Part shown: in pieces, positions 53,730-62,751 of the stretch
Layout: each line of letters opens with the position of its first letter
Numbering within the stretch: position 1 is the stretch's first letter
DNA from: Lachnospiraceae bacterium
GTDB lineage: Bacteria; Bacillota_A; Clostridia; Lachnospirales; Lachnospiraceae
DNA length: 64,000 bases
NCBI GenBank assembly: GCA_017522685.1
Contig: JAFWYN010000019.1
Location: 205,492 to 269,491 of the forward strand
Direction of reading: 5' to 3'
Made by a program: the position numbers and the translations under genes
Notes under the pieces: model-generated
Database searches by the model: none
What the model was told of the DNA's origin: nothing
What the model saw: the letters and a program-made list of their open reading frames with translations, nothing else

Positions 53730-53788
53730 ACACAAGTCTTCCTTTTTTGAAAGCCTTTTTTCACTATTCTTCAAATTTTTATATCCTA

Positions 53789-54172
53789 TCAGCTTAGCAT
53801 TCCGCCCATCATACCGCCTCCAACACATAAAATCAAGGTAGTAAACAGGGAATTTGCCACTTCTGTCATGGGTTGACCTGCAATTATGGAAATCATAAAA
53901 AGTACTATAAAATAGGCACCTCCCATTATTGCTCCCCACATAAATCTTTTTCTCTGCATCTGTTTTCCGGCTAATCGGCCTGCCAAGAAACAAGTCAATA
54001 CATATGTAACGGTAATCATCACTCCCAAAGTATGTTTTGATAAACTCAGCTTAAACAACAAAAATGCCAACAGAAACAGAATGAGTACTGTCATTATGTA
54101 TGCCGCTCCCAAATCTACCAATAGCATAATCCATGGTATACCTTCCTCTTTTTTACGCATCATCTTTTTCAT
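53789..54172 (-). CDS. TIGR04086-type small membrane protein
   Basis: 127 residues with four membrane helices (about 14-36, 45-66, 75-98, 105-125). The family occurs next to SCIFF and secDF in many Clostridia; its role is unknown. Glycines at the end (CVGGGMMGGMLS) are typical. It starts at the ATG at 54172, with GAGGAC upstream, and is divergent from the CorC-like gene. Confidence 0.75.
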   Translation of the reverse strand: MKKMMRKKEEGIPWIMLLVDLGAAYIMTVLILFLLAFLLFKLSLSKHTLGVMITVTYVLTCFLAGRLAGKQMQRKRFMWGAIMGGAYFIVLFMISIIAGQPMTEVANSLFTTLILCVGGGMMGGMLS

Positions 54173-54234
54173 TCTTATTTTGTCCTCTTATTTCAAAAAA
54201 ATATATTAAAATATATTCAGTAATTATGTATAAC

Positions 54235-54264
54235 TTGACAATTCCTTAATAGTTATTGTATCAT
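54235..54264 (+). promoter_or_regulatory. Promoter of the CorC-like gene
   Basis: Perfect TTGACA (54235-54240), 18-bp spacer, TATCAT (54259-54264), 40 bp before the ATG. Confidence 0.6.
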
Positions 54265-54304
54265 TCATATTACATTATATTTTAAAAAGGAGTGTTTTTT
54301 TATC

Positions 54305-55609
54305 ATGGATGCCTCGGGTGTCATACAACTGATTATACTTATTGTTCTTATTTTTTTGTCGGCATTTTTCTCATCTGCCGAAACCGCATTCAGCACCGTA
54401 AACCGCGTAAGGATGCGTGCTTTGGAGGAAGAAGGAAACAAACGTGCCAAGAAGGTCAATCTCATCTTAGATAATTACAGCAAAATGATTAGTACCATAT
54501 TGATTGGTAACAACATCGTTAATATTGCCGCATCTGCATTGGCCACTACCTTGGCCATTCGTATTAATCTGATGATTGGTATTGCTACCGGTATCTTAAC
54601 CATTGTAGTATTGTTATTTGGTGAAATCATCCCCAAAACCTGGGCAAACCTTTATAACGAAAGCATTGCACTTGTTTATAGCGGAGTTGTCTATTTCTTA
54701 ATGAAAGTACTCACACCGGTTATCAAGATTGTTGACTTCTTGTCAAAAGCCATCATGCGCTTGTTACATATCGATCCCAACAAGAAAATGAGTACCATGA
54801 CAGAAGGCGAACTCAAAACCTATGTAGACGTAAGTCATGAGGACGGCGTTATTGAAACAGAAGAACGTGAAATCATCTACAATGTATTTGATTTTTCCGA
54901 TGCTGTTGCAAAGGATATTATGATTCCCCGTATCAATATGGTTACAGTGAATGTAAATGCTGATTATCATAAAGTATTTTCCGTATTTAAGGATTCCATG
55001 TATACCCGTATCCCTGTTTATGAAGAAGACAAGGATAATATTATTGGTTTGATAAACATTAAGGATTTTCTCCTTACCCCCAATCCGGAGAAATTCTCTG
55101 TTCGTAGCATTTTAAGAAAAGCACATTATACTTATGAATTTAAGAAAAGTTCTGATTTAATGCTGGAACTTCGTGCTTCCACTTCTTCCGTTGCGTTTGT
55201 CTTAAATGAGTATGGCGCTACCATTGGTATGATTACCCTGGAAGACCTGTTGGAAGAGATTGTGGGCGAAATCCGAGATGAATATGATGCGGACGAGGCT
55301 GAATTTATACAGGAAGTTGGGGAACGCACCTATCTTGTAGAAGGCAGCATGAAGTTAGATGATATCAATGATGCACTAAATACAGAATTGGATTCTGAAG
55401 ACTATGATTCCATTGGAGGTATTATCATTGAGCACTTGGATCGTCTTCCCGAAGAAGGCGAGGAAGTAACATTGGAAGACGGCACTGCTCTAAAGGTTAT
55501 GAGCATTGACCAAAACCGTATTACCCAGGTACAACTGGTTCTTCCCGAACCCTCTACAGCACCTTCCGATGCTGATGACCATGACAATTCCCAGTCGGAA
55601 GAAGCATAA
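54305..55609 (+). CDS. HlyC/CorC (CNNM) family transporter-like protein
   Basis: 434 residues. An N-terminal DUF21 membrane domain (~1-190: FLSAFFSSAETAFSTVNRVR is the family hallmark) is followed by two CBS domains (~200-330) and a C-terminal CorC_HlyC domain (~345-425). The family is tied to magnesium or cobalt efflux and acid/metal tolerance; CBS domains bind adenine nucleotides. The old name hemolysin is misleading. AAGGAGTG lies somewhat far (about 12 bp) from the ATG. It has its own promoter and terminator. Confidence 0.92.
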   Translation: MDASGVIQLIILIVLIFLSAFFSSAETAFSTVNRVRMRALEEEGNKRAKKVNLILDNYSKMISTILIGNNIVNIAASALATTLAIRINLMIGIATGILTIVVLLFGEIIPKTWANLYNESIALVYSGVVYFLMKVLTPVIKIVDFLSKAIMRLLHIDPNKKMSTMTEGELKTYVDVSHEDGVIETEEREIIYNVFDFSDAVAKDIMIPRINMVTVNVNADYHKVFSVFKDSMYTRIPVYEEDKDNIIGLINIKDFLLTPNPEKFSVRSILRKAHYTYEFKKSSDLMLELRASTSSVAFVLNEYGATIGMITLEDLLEEIVGEIRDEYDADEAEFIQEVGERTYLVEGSMKLDDINDALNTELDSEDYDSIGGIIIEHLDRLPEEGEEVTLEDGTALKVMSIDQNRITQVQLVLPEPSTAPSDADDHDNSQSEEA

Positions 55610-55624
55610 ATTGAACGGTTATTG

Positions 55625-55650
55625 AAGAGGATGTTACATGACATCCTCTT
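55625..55650 (+). terminator. Terminator of the CorC-like gene
   Basis: 10-bp stem AAGAGGATGT/ACATCCTCTT, 6-nt loop, followed by TTTAAG on the plus strand (T5 run including the stem end). May also serve the convergent amidase gene weakly. Confidence 0.8.
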
Positions 55651-55651
55651 T

Positions 55652-56179
55652 TTAAGTTACTGTTTCTATTATTCCGTCTGCAATTGCCTGTGCCACATCA
55701 TCAAACCGGGCATCCAGCAACGCATTATCAGCGTCCGTATTGATAAATCCCACTTCAACCAACACTGCCGGCATCTGAGTTCTTCTTAAAACTGCCAGAT
55801 TAGTCCTTTCATTTACTCCCTGATTTTCAAATCCTACCTGTTCCAACTGTTCATTAATATTATAAGCCAACCTTGCCGCTTCTCCGTATCGGTTGTATAC
55901 CAGGGTTTCGATCCCTGTATACTGATTTGGCACCGGACTTGAATTACGATGGATGGATACGAAATAATCCGCACCGGTCTGATTCGCCTCCTGTGCCTTT
56001 TGCAGCGGTGTTTCAAACACATCATTCTCTCTTGTGTAATATACATCCACACCATTGGCTTCCAGAATCCTTCCCACAGCCAATGTAAGTGCCAATGCAT
56101 CATCCTTTTCTCTTCTGCCATTATAAACAGCACCGGGATTTTCACCACCGTGCCCCGCATCTAAAACAACGAAAGCCAT
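55652..56179 (-). CDS. N-acetylmuramoyl-L-alanine amidase (Amidase_3) without signal peptide
   Basis: 175 residues from the ATG at 56179 (MAFVVLDAGHGG), with AAGGGGATAG upstream; the open frame extends 22 codons further without a better start. The zinc-binding and catalytic features of Amidase_3 are all present: LDAGHGGENPGA, the Glu in VEVGFINTDADN and SIHRNSS. The enzyme cleaves the bond between MurNAc and the stem peptide. No signal peptide or wall-binding domain is visible in either start version. It may act after lysis (mother cell or phage-like use) or be exported by an unknown route. Confidence 0.85.
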   Translation of the reverse strand: MAFVVLDAGHGGENPGAVYNGRREKDDALALTLAVGRILEANGVDVYYTRENDVFETPLQKAQEANQTGADYFVSIHRNSSPVPNQYTGIETLVYNRYGEAARLAYNINEQLEQVGFENQGVNERTNLAVLRRTQMPAVLVEVGFINTDADNALLDARFDDVAQAIADGIIETVT

Positions 56180-56281
56180 ATATTCTATCCCCTTATATCG
56201 GTTACTATAGTTTATGTACATCGGTCTATATCTGTGCCAATACAAATCGTCTCAAAAATACAAAAAATTCAAAAAAATCTC

Positions 56282-56310
56282 TTGCCTTTTCCCCAAAACT
56301 ATGTTAATAT
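56282..56310 (+). promoter_or_regulatory. tRNA-Leu promoter
   Basis: TTGCCT (56282-56287), 17-bp spacer, TAATAT (56305-56310), 25 bp before the tRNA. Confidence 0.5.
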
Positions 56311-56334
56311 AATTTTTGTCGTTAGAAAACGAAT

Positions 56335-56417
56335 GCCGGCGTGTCGGAATGGCAGACGAGGCAGACTCAAAATCTGTTGTGGGCAACCACGTGCGGGTTC
56401 AAGTCCCGCTGCCGGCA
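56335..56417 (+). tRNA. tRNA-Leu (anticodon CAA)
   Basis: Cloverleaf with a GCCGGCG/TGCCGGC acceptor stem, anticodon loop CTCAAAA (anticodon 56368-56370), a long variable arm (GTTGTGGGCAACCAC region) as expected for a class II tRNA, and a TTCAAGT T-loop. The CCA end is not encoded. Confidence 0.95.
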
Positions 56418-56420
56418 TAA

Positions 56421-56447
56421 AAGAGATAACAATATGTTATCTCTTTT
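56421..56447 (+). terminator. Terminator after tRNA-Leu
   Basis: Perfect 11-bp stem AAAGAGATAAC/GTTATCTCTTT with a 5-nt loop and a T-run, 3 bp after the tRNA. Confidence 0.85.
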
Positions 56448-56478
56448 TTGTTAATCTATTATTACAAAGGAGAACTCT

Positions 56479-57396
56479 ATGAAAGCATGCAAAATTATCT
56501 TTAACATTTTAGGCATTCTGTTAGCCATTATTTTCAGTTTCCTAACCTTCTCTTTCCTGGTTACCTCTCCGGTGATTTCAACCGGTACTGCACTTTTACA
56601 ACCGGATACTCTCCAGCAAATTATTTCCGATATGGATTTATCTAAACAGTTGGAATCCACACTGAAGCAATCCGCTCCCGATGAATTGGCTGAGCTGGAT
56701 GTGGAATTCGTCAATGATTTAGTGGATTCTGAGCTTGTAGGCGATATTTTGGAATTATACATAGACAATTTAATGGGCGTCCTGGAAGATGACCGCATGG
56801 AAAGCATAAACCAATCTCAGATTCATAAGCTTTTGGATAAGCATATGCCGGACTTAGTAACCATGGTGCGCAATTCTCTGCCCGAGGAAGTTCCTGTGAC
56901 CGACGCAGAGATTACAGATTACGCTATCACAACTATCGAACCCGCCCTGGTTTCTATGGTAGCTGAACTTCCCGATTTAGAGGATATGGGCGTGGATGAT
57001 ACCACAATCGATATTATCCATATGTTATATCAGGGAACTATTGCGAAGTTTTCCCTCATAATGATTATCGTATTATCTATCCTCATTGTTTTAGTACGTT
57101 TCCCCCGATTTAAAGGCTTTCTTTGGTTGGGAATCACTTACTTATTGGCATCCGGCATTTTAGCATCTCTTGCAACACAGGCTGATACTTTTATGACCTC
57201 CCTCATACCTGCCGATGCGGCCGATACCTTGGGATTTGCCATAACTCCCATCGCAAATCTGTTTAAGAATCATATGAATACCTCAGCACGAAATACCGTT
57301 ATCTGCGGCGTCGTATTTGTATTGATATTTGTGGCCGGACGCATTCTTCTGTCCGTATTGAAGAAAAAAGAAAACACTGAAGAAATTGCATCATAA
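56479..57396 (+). CDS. Hypothetical membrane protein with large outside domain
   Basis: 305 residues. One N-terminal membrane helix (about 7-29), an acidic helical extracellular region (~30-190, e.g. LPEEVPVTDAEITDYAITTI), then three helices (about 193-212, 218-238, 272-292) and a short Lys/Glu tail. No catalytic motif or known family is recognised. AAAGGAGAACTCT precedes the ATG. Its promoter is not clear; it might be read through from tRNA-Leu. It converges with the S66 peptidase gene on a shared hairpin. Confidence 0.6.
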   Translation: MKACKIIFNILGILLAIIFSFLTFSFLVTSPVISTGTALLQPDTLQQIISDMDLSKQLESTLKQSAPDELAELDVEFVNDLVDSELVGDILELYIDNLMGVLEDDRMESINQSQIHKLLDKHMPDLVTMVRNSLPEEVPVTDAEITDYAITTIEPALVSMVAELPDLEDMGVDDTTIDIIHMLYQGTIAKFSLIMIIVLSILIVLVRFPRFKGFLWLGITYLLASGILASLATQADTFMTSLIPADAADTLGFAITPIANLFKNHMNTSARNTVICGVVFVLIFVAGRILLSVLKKKENTEEIAS

Positions 57397-57413
57397 TAAA
57401 CGTATATCCAAAA

Positions 57414-57442
57414 CGGGAAGCCTCACATAAAGGCTTCCCGTC
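57414..57442. terminator. Bidirectional terminator between the membrane protein and S66 peptidase genes
   Basis: Perfect 11-bp stem ACGGGAAGCCT/AGGCTTCCCGT, 7-nt loop. CTTTTC follows on the plus strand and TTTTGG on the minus strand. Confidence 0.8.
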
Positions 57443-57449
57443 TTTTCAT

Positions 57450-58502
57450 CTATATCAGATTCATTTTCACTTTCATATCATTTCCCTGTACTGTCACATC
57501 AGCCAGGCTTCCTATTACCAAGGGTATCATAGGCGGCAAATGCCCCATATCCGCATCCATAATAACAGGCACATGGTACTTTCCTGCCACAGCAAGCACT
57601 GCCTCGTACTCATCCAAGCCCATCATACTTTCACCATTTCTGGGACGTCCAAACACAAATCCCTTCACATGTCGAAACCATCCGGCATGCTCCATCTGCC
57701 ACATGGCACGTCGTATACTGAAAACATTTAACTCACAGGCTTCTATAAACCAAAGAATACCATCCTCTTTGTATTTCTCAATAAACTCGGCTGTTTTGTC
57801 ATACTCGGTACCAATCAGATTAATCAGGCAATCCATACAACCGCCCAAAATACGGCCGGACATAGTTATTGTCTCAGGTGTCTGTTCTATAGCTTCCTGC
57901 CACAGGTATCCATCCCAAACCTTTAATGCACGTGGTTCTGTCGTATGATAGGGAGCCAAAGGATTCTCCTCACTCTTTAAGGATTCCTTTTCCCAAGTGG
58001 CATATCCTGTCATTTCTGTCTTCTCACCTGTCAGCAAAGCATGCACATCCCAAAGGGATTCGTGCCAGGGTTCCATCCCATAGGTACCTGCACAGGGACC
58101 GTAAACAGAAGCGGTATCGCAAATAGTCGCTAAAAGGTACGTCATATTGGTATTGTCCGAATAACCCACAAACCACTTTGGTTCAGCCTTTGTGATGGAC
58201 TCAAAATCCACATAATCCAATATTTCACACATCAGCTCTCCGCCACCGCAAGAAATCAAGATATCATTTTTCCGGTCTAAATACATATTGGTCAGCTCTT
58301 GTCCACAATTCTCAGGGTTGTTACTGATACCCACGCCGCAATTTGCATAGGCATTTTCACCAGGATTGGTCTGATAACCTAACTCCTGCCACTTTTTCAA
58401 GCCATTTTGAAATGCAGAATAATATGGCTCTGTTGCACAACCAAAGGATGGCGCCGGAAACCCGATACAGCCACCCTTTTGTAAACTTTTAGGATATTTC
58501 AT
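57450..58502 (-). CDS. S66-family LD-carboxypeptidase / MccF-like peptidase
   Basis: 350 residues. The nucleophile Ser lies in WFVGYSDNTNMTYLL, preceded by ISCGGGELM. The acidic partner lies in WFIEACELNVFSIRR, and the His near the end is expected in the DADMGHLPPMIPL segment. S66 members either cut LD bonds in cytoplasmic wall peptides (recycling) or detoxify microcin C-type compounds. Several inserted residues and the C-terminal half are closer to the MccF-type group, but the split is uncertain. GCAAGGAGAAC precedes the ATG. It is the last gene after ung. Confidence 0.85.
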   Translation of the reverse strand: MKYPKSLQKGGCIGFPAPSFGCATEPYYSAFQNGLKKWQELGYQTNPGENAYANCGVGISNNPENCGQELTNMYLDRKNDILISCGGGELMCEILDYVDFESITKAEPKWFVGYSDNTNMTYLLATICDTASVYGPCAGTYGMEPWHESLWDVHALLTGEKTEMTGYATWEKESLKSEENPLAPYHTTEPRALKVWDGYLWQEAIEQTPETITMSGRILGGCMDCLINLIGTEYDKTAEFIEKYKEDGILWFIEACELNVFSIRRAMWQMEHAGWFRHVKGFVFGRPRNGESMMGLDEYEAVLAVAGKYHVPVIMDADMGHLPPMIPLVIGSLADVTVQGNDMKVKMNLI

Positions 58503-58517
58503 AGTTGTTCTCCTTGC

Positions 58518-59192
58518 TTATACATCCTCAATCTGCCAATCAATAGGAATCATTTTGTTATCCAATAAGAATTGATTGGTCTGACTAAAAGGCTTACTGC
58601 CAAAGAAGCCCCTGTATGCCGATAATGGACTGGGATGGGGTGCTTCCAAAATCAGATGCTTGGGATTGTTTAACATACTCTTCTTCATCTGCGCCGGACG
58701 CCCCCAAAGAATAAATACAATGGGTCTGTCCTGCTTGTTCAGTGCTTTAATAGCAGCATCCGTAAACTCCTCCCAGCCTTTCCCCCTATGGGAATTAGCC
58801 AGATGTGCCTGTACAGTTAACACGGTATTCAGCATCAATACCCCTTGCTTTGCCCATTTAATCAGATATCCGTTATTGGGTATTTTGCAGCCCAAATCTT
58901 CATGTAACTCCTGATAAATATTCACCAATGACGGAGGAATATCTACTTCCGGACGCACGGAAAAACACAACCCGTGAGCCTGTCCGTCATTATGATAAGG
59001 ATCCTGCCCAATAATTACTACCTTTACCTGACTTAGAGGTGTCAGATGAAAAGCCGTAAATATCTCATCTGATGGCGGAAATACCTGTTTCGTATTATAT
59101 TCATTCTTTACAAATTCATACAATTTGGCGTAATAAGGCTTCTTAAACTCCGGTCCCAATTCAGCCAACCAGTCATTACTAATCATGCTCAT
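58518..59192 (-). CDS. ung: Uracil-DNA glycosylase
   Basis: 224 residues from the ATG at 59192 (MSMISNDWLAEL), with CGAGGATAAAC upstream. The catalytic Asp lies in VIIGQDPYHNDGQAHG, and the second motif is APHPSPLSAYRGFFG with the catalytic His. It removes uracil from DNA. It starts 22 bp after hisF. Length is as usual for family 1. Confidence 0.97.
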   Translation of the reverse strand: MSMISNDWLAELGPEFKKPYYAKLYEFVKNEYNTKQVFPPSDEIFTAFHLTPLSQVKVVIIGQDPYHNDGQAHGLCFSVRPEVDIPPSLVNIYQELHEDLGCKIPNNGYLIKWAKQGVLMLNTVLTVQAHLANSHRGKGWEEFTDAAIKALNKQDRPIVFILWGRPAQMKKSMLNNPKHLILEAPHPSPLSAYRGFFGSKPFSQTNQFLLDNKMIPIDWQIEDV

Positions 59193-59214
59193 TTGTTTAT
59201 CCTCGTATCCCAAG

Positions 59215-59976
59215 CTACAAACGTACGGATACACCCTTATCTCTTAAATACTCTTTCACCTGACGAATTTCCAATTCCTTATAGTGGAACAAAGATGCAG
59301 CCAAAGCAGCTTCCGCACCACCTTCTGTCAATGCTTCGTAAAAATGCTCCATGGTACCTGCACCGCCGGATGCAATTACGGGAATATTAACCGCACTTGA
59401 AATAGCCTTGGTTAACGCAATATCATATCCTGCCTTGGTTCCGTCACCATCCATACTGGTGAGTAATATTTCTCCGGCACCCATTTTCTCGGCTTTTATA
59501 GCCCATTGCACAGCATCCATACCCATATCTACACGACCACCGTTTTTGTAGATATTCCATCCGCTACCATCCGCTCTCTTCTTTGCATCGATTGCCACAA
59601 CAACACACTGGCTTCCAAACTTGTCTGCCGCATCCGAAATCAGTTGCGGATTCATAATTGCCGAAGAATTAATGGAAATCTTGTCTGCGCCTTCACGCAG
59701 TAGAACCTTAAAATCCTCTACCGTACGTATACCACCGCCTACGGTAAAAGGTATAAACACCTTACTGGCCACTTGACGCACCCATTCCAACTGAGTGGAA
59801 CGGGAATCCGCCGAAGCATTAATATCTAAAAATACTACTTCGTCTGCTCCTGCTTTATCATAAGCTGACGCTACTTCTGCTGCATCTCCGGCATCTCTCA
59901 GATTTACAAAATTAATGCCCTTTACCACTCTACCGTCTTTAATATCCAAACAGGGAATAATTCTTTTTGTATGCAT
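59215..59976 (-). CDS. hisF: Imidazole glycerol phosphate synthase, cyclase subunit
   Basis: 253 residues, TIM barrel. Catalytic Asp in [14 protein letters not shown] (residue 11) and the second in [14 protein letters not shown]; phosphate-binding loops [11 protein letters not shown] and [11 protein letters not shown]. It forms IGP and AICAR with HisH. It starts 1 bp after the hisH stop. The other his genes are not in this window. Confidence 0.97.
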   Translation of the reverse strand: MHTKRIIPCLDIKDGRVVKGINFVNLRDAGDAAEVASAYDKAGADEVVFLDINASADSRSTQLEWVRQVASKVFIPFTVGGGIRTVEDFKVLLREGADKISINSSAIMNPQLISDAADKFGSQCVVVAIDAKKRADGSGWNIYKNGGRVDMGMDAVQWAIKAEKMGAGEILLTSMDGDGTKAGYDIALTKAISSAVNIPVIASGGAGTMEHFYEALTEGGAEAALAASLFHYKELEIRQVKEYLRDKGVSVRL

Positions 59977-59977
59977 T

Positions 59978-60598
59978 TTACACTTCCCCCTTTACTACCT
60001 TCACAAAATTCTCTAATATTTTCATACCTACTGCGGAACTCTTTTCCGGATGGAACTGACATGCAAAAGTATTATCTTTCTCTACGGAAGCATGGATGGT
60101 CACACCATATTCCGTCGTTGCTCTTACAATCTCAGGTTCCTCCGCCTGCAAATAGTAGGAATGCACAAAATAAACATATGAATTTTCAGGAATATCCTGA
60201 TATAATCTGCCCTGATTTGGGTATGCTAAATTATTCCATCCGATATGCGGAATCTTCAGTCCGTCACCTTCGGGTATTCGCATAATTTTACCTTTCAACA
60301 GTCCCAATCCTTCTACTCCCGGTGTTTCCTCTGAGCTCTCAAACATCAGCTGCAGTCCCAGACAAATCCCTAAAAAAGGAGTCTTCTTCTCCACTACCTT
60401 ATGAATGGTTTCCACCAATTCATAAGCATGCAACTTTTCCATGGCATCTCCGAAAGCACCTACTCCCGGCAATACCACTCCTTTTGCATTCATAATGGTT
60501 TCTTGGTCTCTGGTTACCACAACCTCCTGTCCCAAAGCCATAAATGCTTTTTCAACACTCTTAATATTTCCTGCATCATAATCAATAATTGCTATCAT
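59978..60598 (-). CDS. hisH: Imidazole glycerol phosphate synthase, glutaminase subunit
   Basis: 206 residues, class I amidotransferase. Oxyanion-hole and nucleophile Cys in [20 protein letters not shown], and the His-Glu pair in CQFHPEKS. It supplies ammonia to HisF through a tunnel. TAGGTGACAG precedes the ATG. It lies 24 bp after the Lys-rich membrane-protein gene. Confidence 0.97.
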   Translation of the reverse strand: MIAIIDYDAGNIKSVEKAFMALGQEVVVTRDQETIMNAKGVVLPGVGAFGDAMEKLHAYELVETIHKVVEKKTPFLGICLGLQLMFESSEETPGVEGLGLLKGKIMRIPEGDGLKIPHIGWNNLAYPNQGRLYQDIPENSYVYFVHSYYLQAEEPEIVRATTEYGVTIHASVEKDNTFACQFHPEKSSAVGMKILENFVKVVKGEV

Positions 60599-60622
60599 GT
60601 TCTGTCACCTATCGTTAATCCT

Positions 60623-61975
60623 TTATTGAAATAATCTTTCCTCTTCCTCCGGCAAAATATCCGGATATTTTTTGTATATAGCATCTCTCTTTTGCTTCTC
60701 TTCAACAATCTTCAGCAAAGCCCTTGTGTAATCCTCATCCTTTTCCAGCTTGGCTATTTGAGAAGCACATTCTACATCGGTATCATAATCCGCTTCCAAT
60801 ATGTCCTGTACCTGTTCATAGGTATTAACCACAATATCCGAACAATTCCACTTATCGGCATACTGTTCCAATTCAGGATAATTATGTACATATTGAACCA
60901 GTTCATCCAAACCTTCCAGCCACTGCTCCTGCTTTGTATAAGTTTGGTAATCTCGCCAGAAGATACCATCCTTAAGTATCAATTCCGAACGGTGATACAT
61001 GGCTGACTGGCTGTCATTGAGCCTCTGACCATATAAAAGCTGGTAACATTCCAAATAGTCTTTTTCTTCAAATGCTTCCCTTGCAAGTCGCTTATTTGCA
61101 TGTCCTGTAAAGTAATAATTCACTACCAAAAAACCGCAAAGAATCAAAATACTCGCCAAAAAAACCATAGCAATTTTCTTCTTATTTGGCGGTTCTTCAC
61201 TCTCTGCTTCCAGCTCCATTATAGCCTCTTCAATAGTGCCTTTTTCCTTTATTCTTATCTTTTCTTTTGTATCTTTTCCAGCCTTTTTCTCGGTCTTCTT
61301 TTTACTTTTATCCTTTGTTTTTTCTTTCTTTTTCTTATCCTTCTTCTTTTTTTCCTTTGGGGCAGCTTCTTTCTTAACAGGTTCTTCTTTCTTTTTCTCT
61401 GCAACCGGGGTTCCTTGTAACATTGTCAATGCATCATCCAGGGAACTTTCATTCCTATTGGTAGCATAATCTTCCGGCAGTTCAATACTTTCCCAATCTA
61501 ACGGTTCGCCACTCTCCGTTTTCTTATCTTTCTTTTTAGGCTTTTTAGCAGGTTTCTCCTTCTTTTCCTTTTTCTCTTTTACTTCTTTACTTTTCTCCGT
61601 TTCCTCTTTTTTCTTACGGGAAAATTTACTCAAAAGTCCTTTTTTCTCTTTCTTTGTTTCCTCGCCCGAAAACAAATCCATCGCATCATAAGCGGTTTCT
61701 CCGGGCTCTTCCTGCGCATTTAATAAAGCAGCAATACTATCATCCACTGCTTCATTCATCTCGTCCTTGGTCAACAATGCCGAAATATCCTGAATATTTT
61801 CGTCATTCGACGACTCCAAATCTGCCAGTAAGCTCATCAAATCTGCATCCAAATCTTCCGGAAGACTATCATCTGTTCCTCCGGACTGCTGATTCAGCAA
61901 CCATTCTATTTCATCCTGGGTCATGTTCATAGCACTTTCCAGGCTATTATCAATCGTTTTATCCTTTGAATCCAT
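60623..61975 (-). CDS. Lys/Glu-rich single-pass membrane protein
   Basis: 450 residues from the ATG at 61975 (MDSKDKTIDN), with GGTAGGGC upstream; a TTG 54 bp before it would abut the sirtuin-like stop. An acidic N-terminal part (~1-110) has two DDS-type repeats. A very basic Lys/Glu-rich stretch covers ~110-255. A membrane helix follows (about 270-290, IAMVFLASILILCGFLVV). The C-terminal ~160 residues are helical and probably outside. No family recognised; the layout (charged cytoplasmic part, one helix, helical outer domain) does not reveal function. Confidence 0.6.
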   Translation of the reverse strand: MDSKDKTIDNSLESAMNMTQDEIEWLLNQQSGGTDDSLPEDLDADLMSLLADLESSNDENIQDISALLTKDEMNEAVDDSIAALLNAQEEPGETAYDAMDLFSGEETKKEKKGLLSKFSRKKKEETEKSKEVKEKKEKKEKPAKKPKKKDKKTESGEPLDWESIELPEDYATNRNESSLDDALTMLQGTPVAEKKKEEPVKKEAAPKEKKKKDKKKKEKTKDKSKKKTEKKAGKDTKEKIRIKEKGTIEEAIMELEAESEEPPNKKKIAMVFLASILILCGFLVVNYYFTGHANKRLAREAFEEKDYLECYQLLYGQRLNDSQSAMYHRSELILKDGIFWRDYQTYTKQEQWLEGLDELVQYVHNYPELEQYADKWNCSDIVVNTYEQVQDILEADYDTDVECASQIAKLEKDEDYTRALLKIVEEKQKRDAIYKKYPDILPEEEERLFQ

Positions 61976-62029
61976 AGTCTGCCCTACCGCAATATACTGC
62001 GTACCTTTCTTAGTACTATCCTGCTTCAA

Positions 62030-62701
62030 CTATATATCGATTTCCGTTATCCAGTCAATAGACTTTTTATTTACAGCAATCCCTTTATCTCTTAATTCCT
62101 CAGACATATGATATAACTTTTCATTTACCCGAATAAAAGTCGCTTTTTGATTGTAAAATGCCACCTTTTCAAATGGCCAACGAATAATATTCGGAAAAGT
62201 CATATCAACTCCCAGTTCTAACACACAAAGCTTCTTATTTAATGTACCTTGTAGCCATTTGGTATACATTTTCCAGTCATTCAGATAGCCATCTTCATCA
62301 TATTCAGATGTATACACATTATTCAAAGTCATAGGTGCTCCGCAATCGGCACATATCCCTAATTGAAACTCCCCATCCGAATCAGCCTTTTGTCGAATAT
62401 TCTGTATTTCTTCATCTGTCAATTCCTGCAAGCTCCCTTTACAAGCTTTTGTACATTGTTTTACTTCTAAATTACCACAGGGAGATACTATTCGGTCCTT
62501 TTTAAATCCGCTTTCCTTCAGAATATTATTGGTACAGGTAGTGATAACAAAATAATTCTTCCCATTCAGCAAATCATTTAGTTCTTTCAATGCTTCAATT
62601 GCTTTTTCTTCACATCTGTATCTCAATTTTTCAAATTCACTTCCAATACCAATCAGTATCAGATCAGCTTCCATTATTTTGTCTAAATACTCTTTTTTCA
62701 T
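62030..62701 (-). CDS. Sirtuin-like protein lacking catalytic residues
   Basis: 223 residues from the ATG at 62701 (MKKEYLDKIMEADLILIG); GGAAGAAT lies upstream. Two earlier starts fall in or next to a terminator. The fold matches SIR2 proteins: DLILIGIGSEF in place of the GAG loop, VITTCTNNILKESG in place of TTNxDG, a zinc set CTKAC and CADCGAP, and LELGVDMTFPNIIRWPFE with ATFIRVNE at the end. However, the catalytic His-Gly reads CG (IVSPCGNL), and the NAD-contacting Asn and Asp are changed. It is therefore probably inactive as a deacetylase, or has another activity. It lies between cheV (terminator) and the Lys-rich gene. Confidence 0.75.
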   Translation of the reverse strand: MKKEYLDKIMEADLILIGIGSEFEKLRYRCEEKAIEALKELNDLLNGKNYFVITTCTNNILKESGFKKDRIVSPCGNLEVKQCTKACKGSLQELTDEEIQNIRQKADSDGEFQLGICADCGAPMTLNNVYTSEYDEDGYLNDWKMYTKWLQGTLNKKLCVLELGVDMTFPNIIRWPFEKVAFYNQKATFIRVNEKLYHMSEELRDKGIAVNKKSIDWITEIDI

Positions 62702-62720
62702 ATTCTTCCATTCCATACTC

Positions 62721-62746
62721 AAAAAGCCGGGAATTCCCGGCTTTTT
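62721..62746 (-). terminator. cheV terminator
   Basis: Perfect 11-bp stem AAAAAGCCGGG/CCCGGCTTTTT with an AATT loop, giving a T5 run on the minus strand, 5 bp after the cheV stop. Confidence 0.92.
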
Positions 62747-62751
62747 GTTTT

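Noticed and set aside
59215..60598. Complete histidine operon
   Set aside because: Only hisH and hisF are present; neighbours are ung and an unrelated membrane protein gene.
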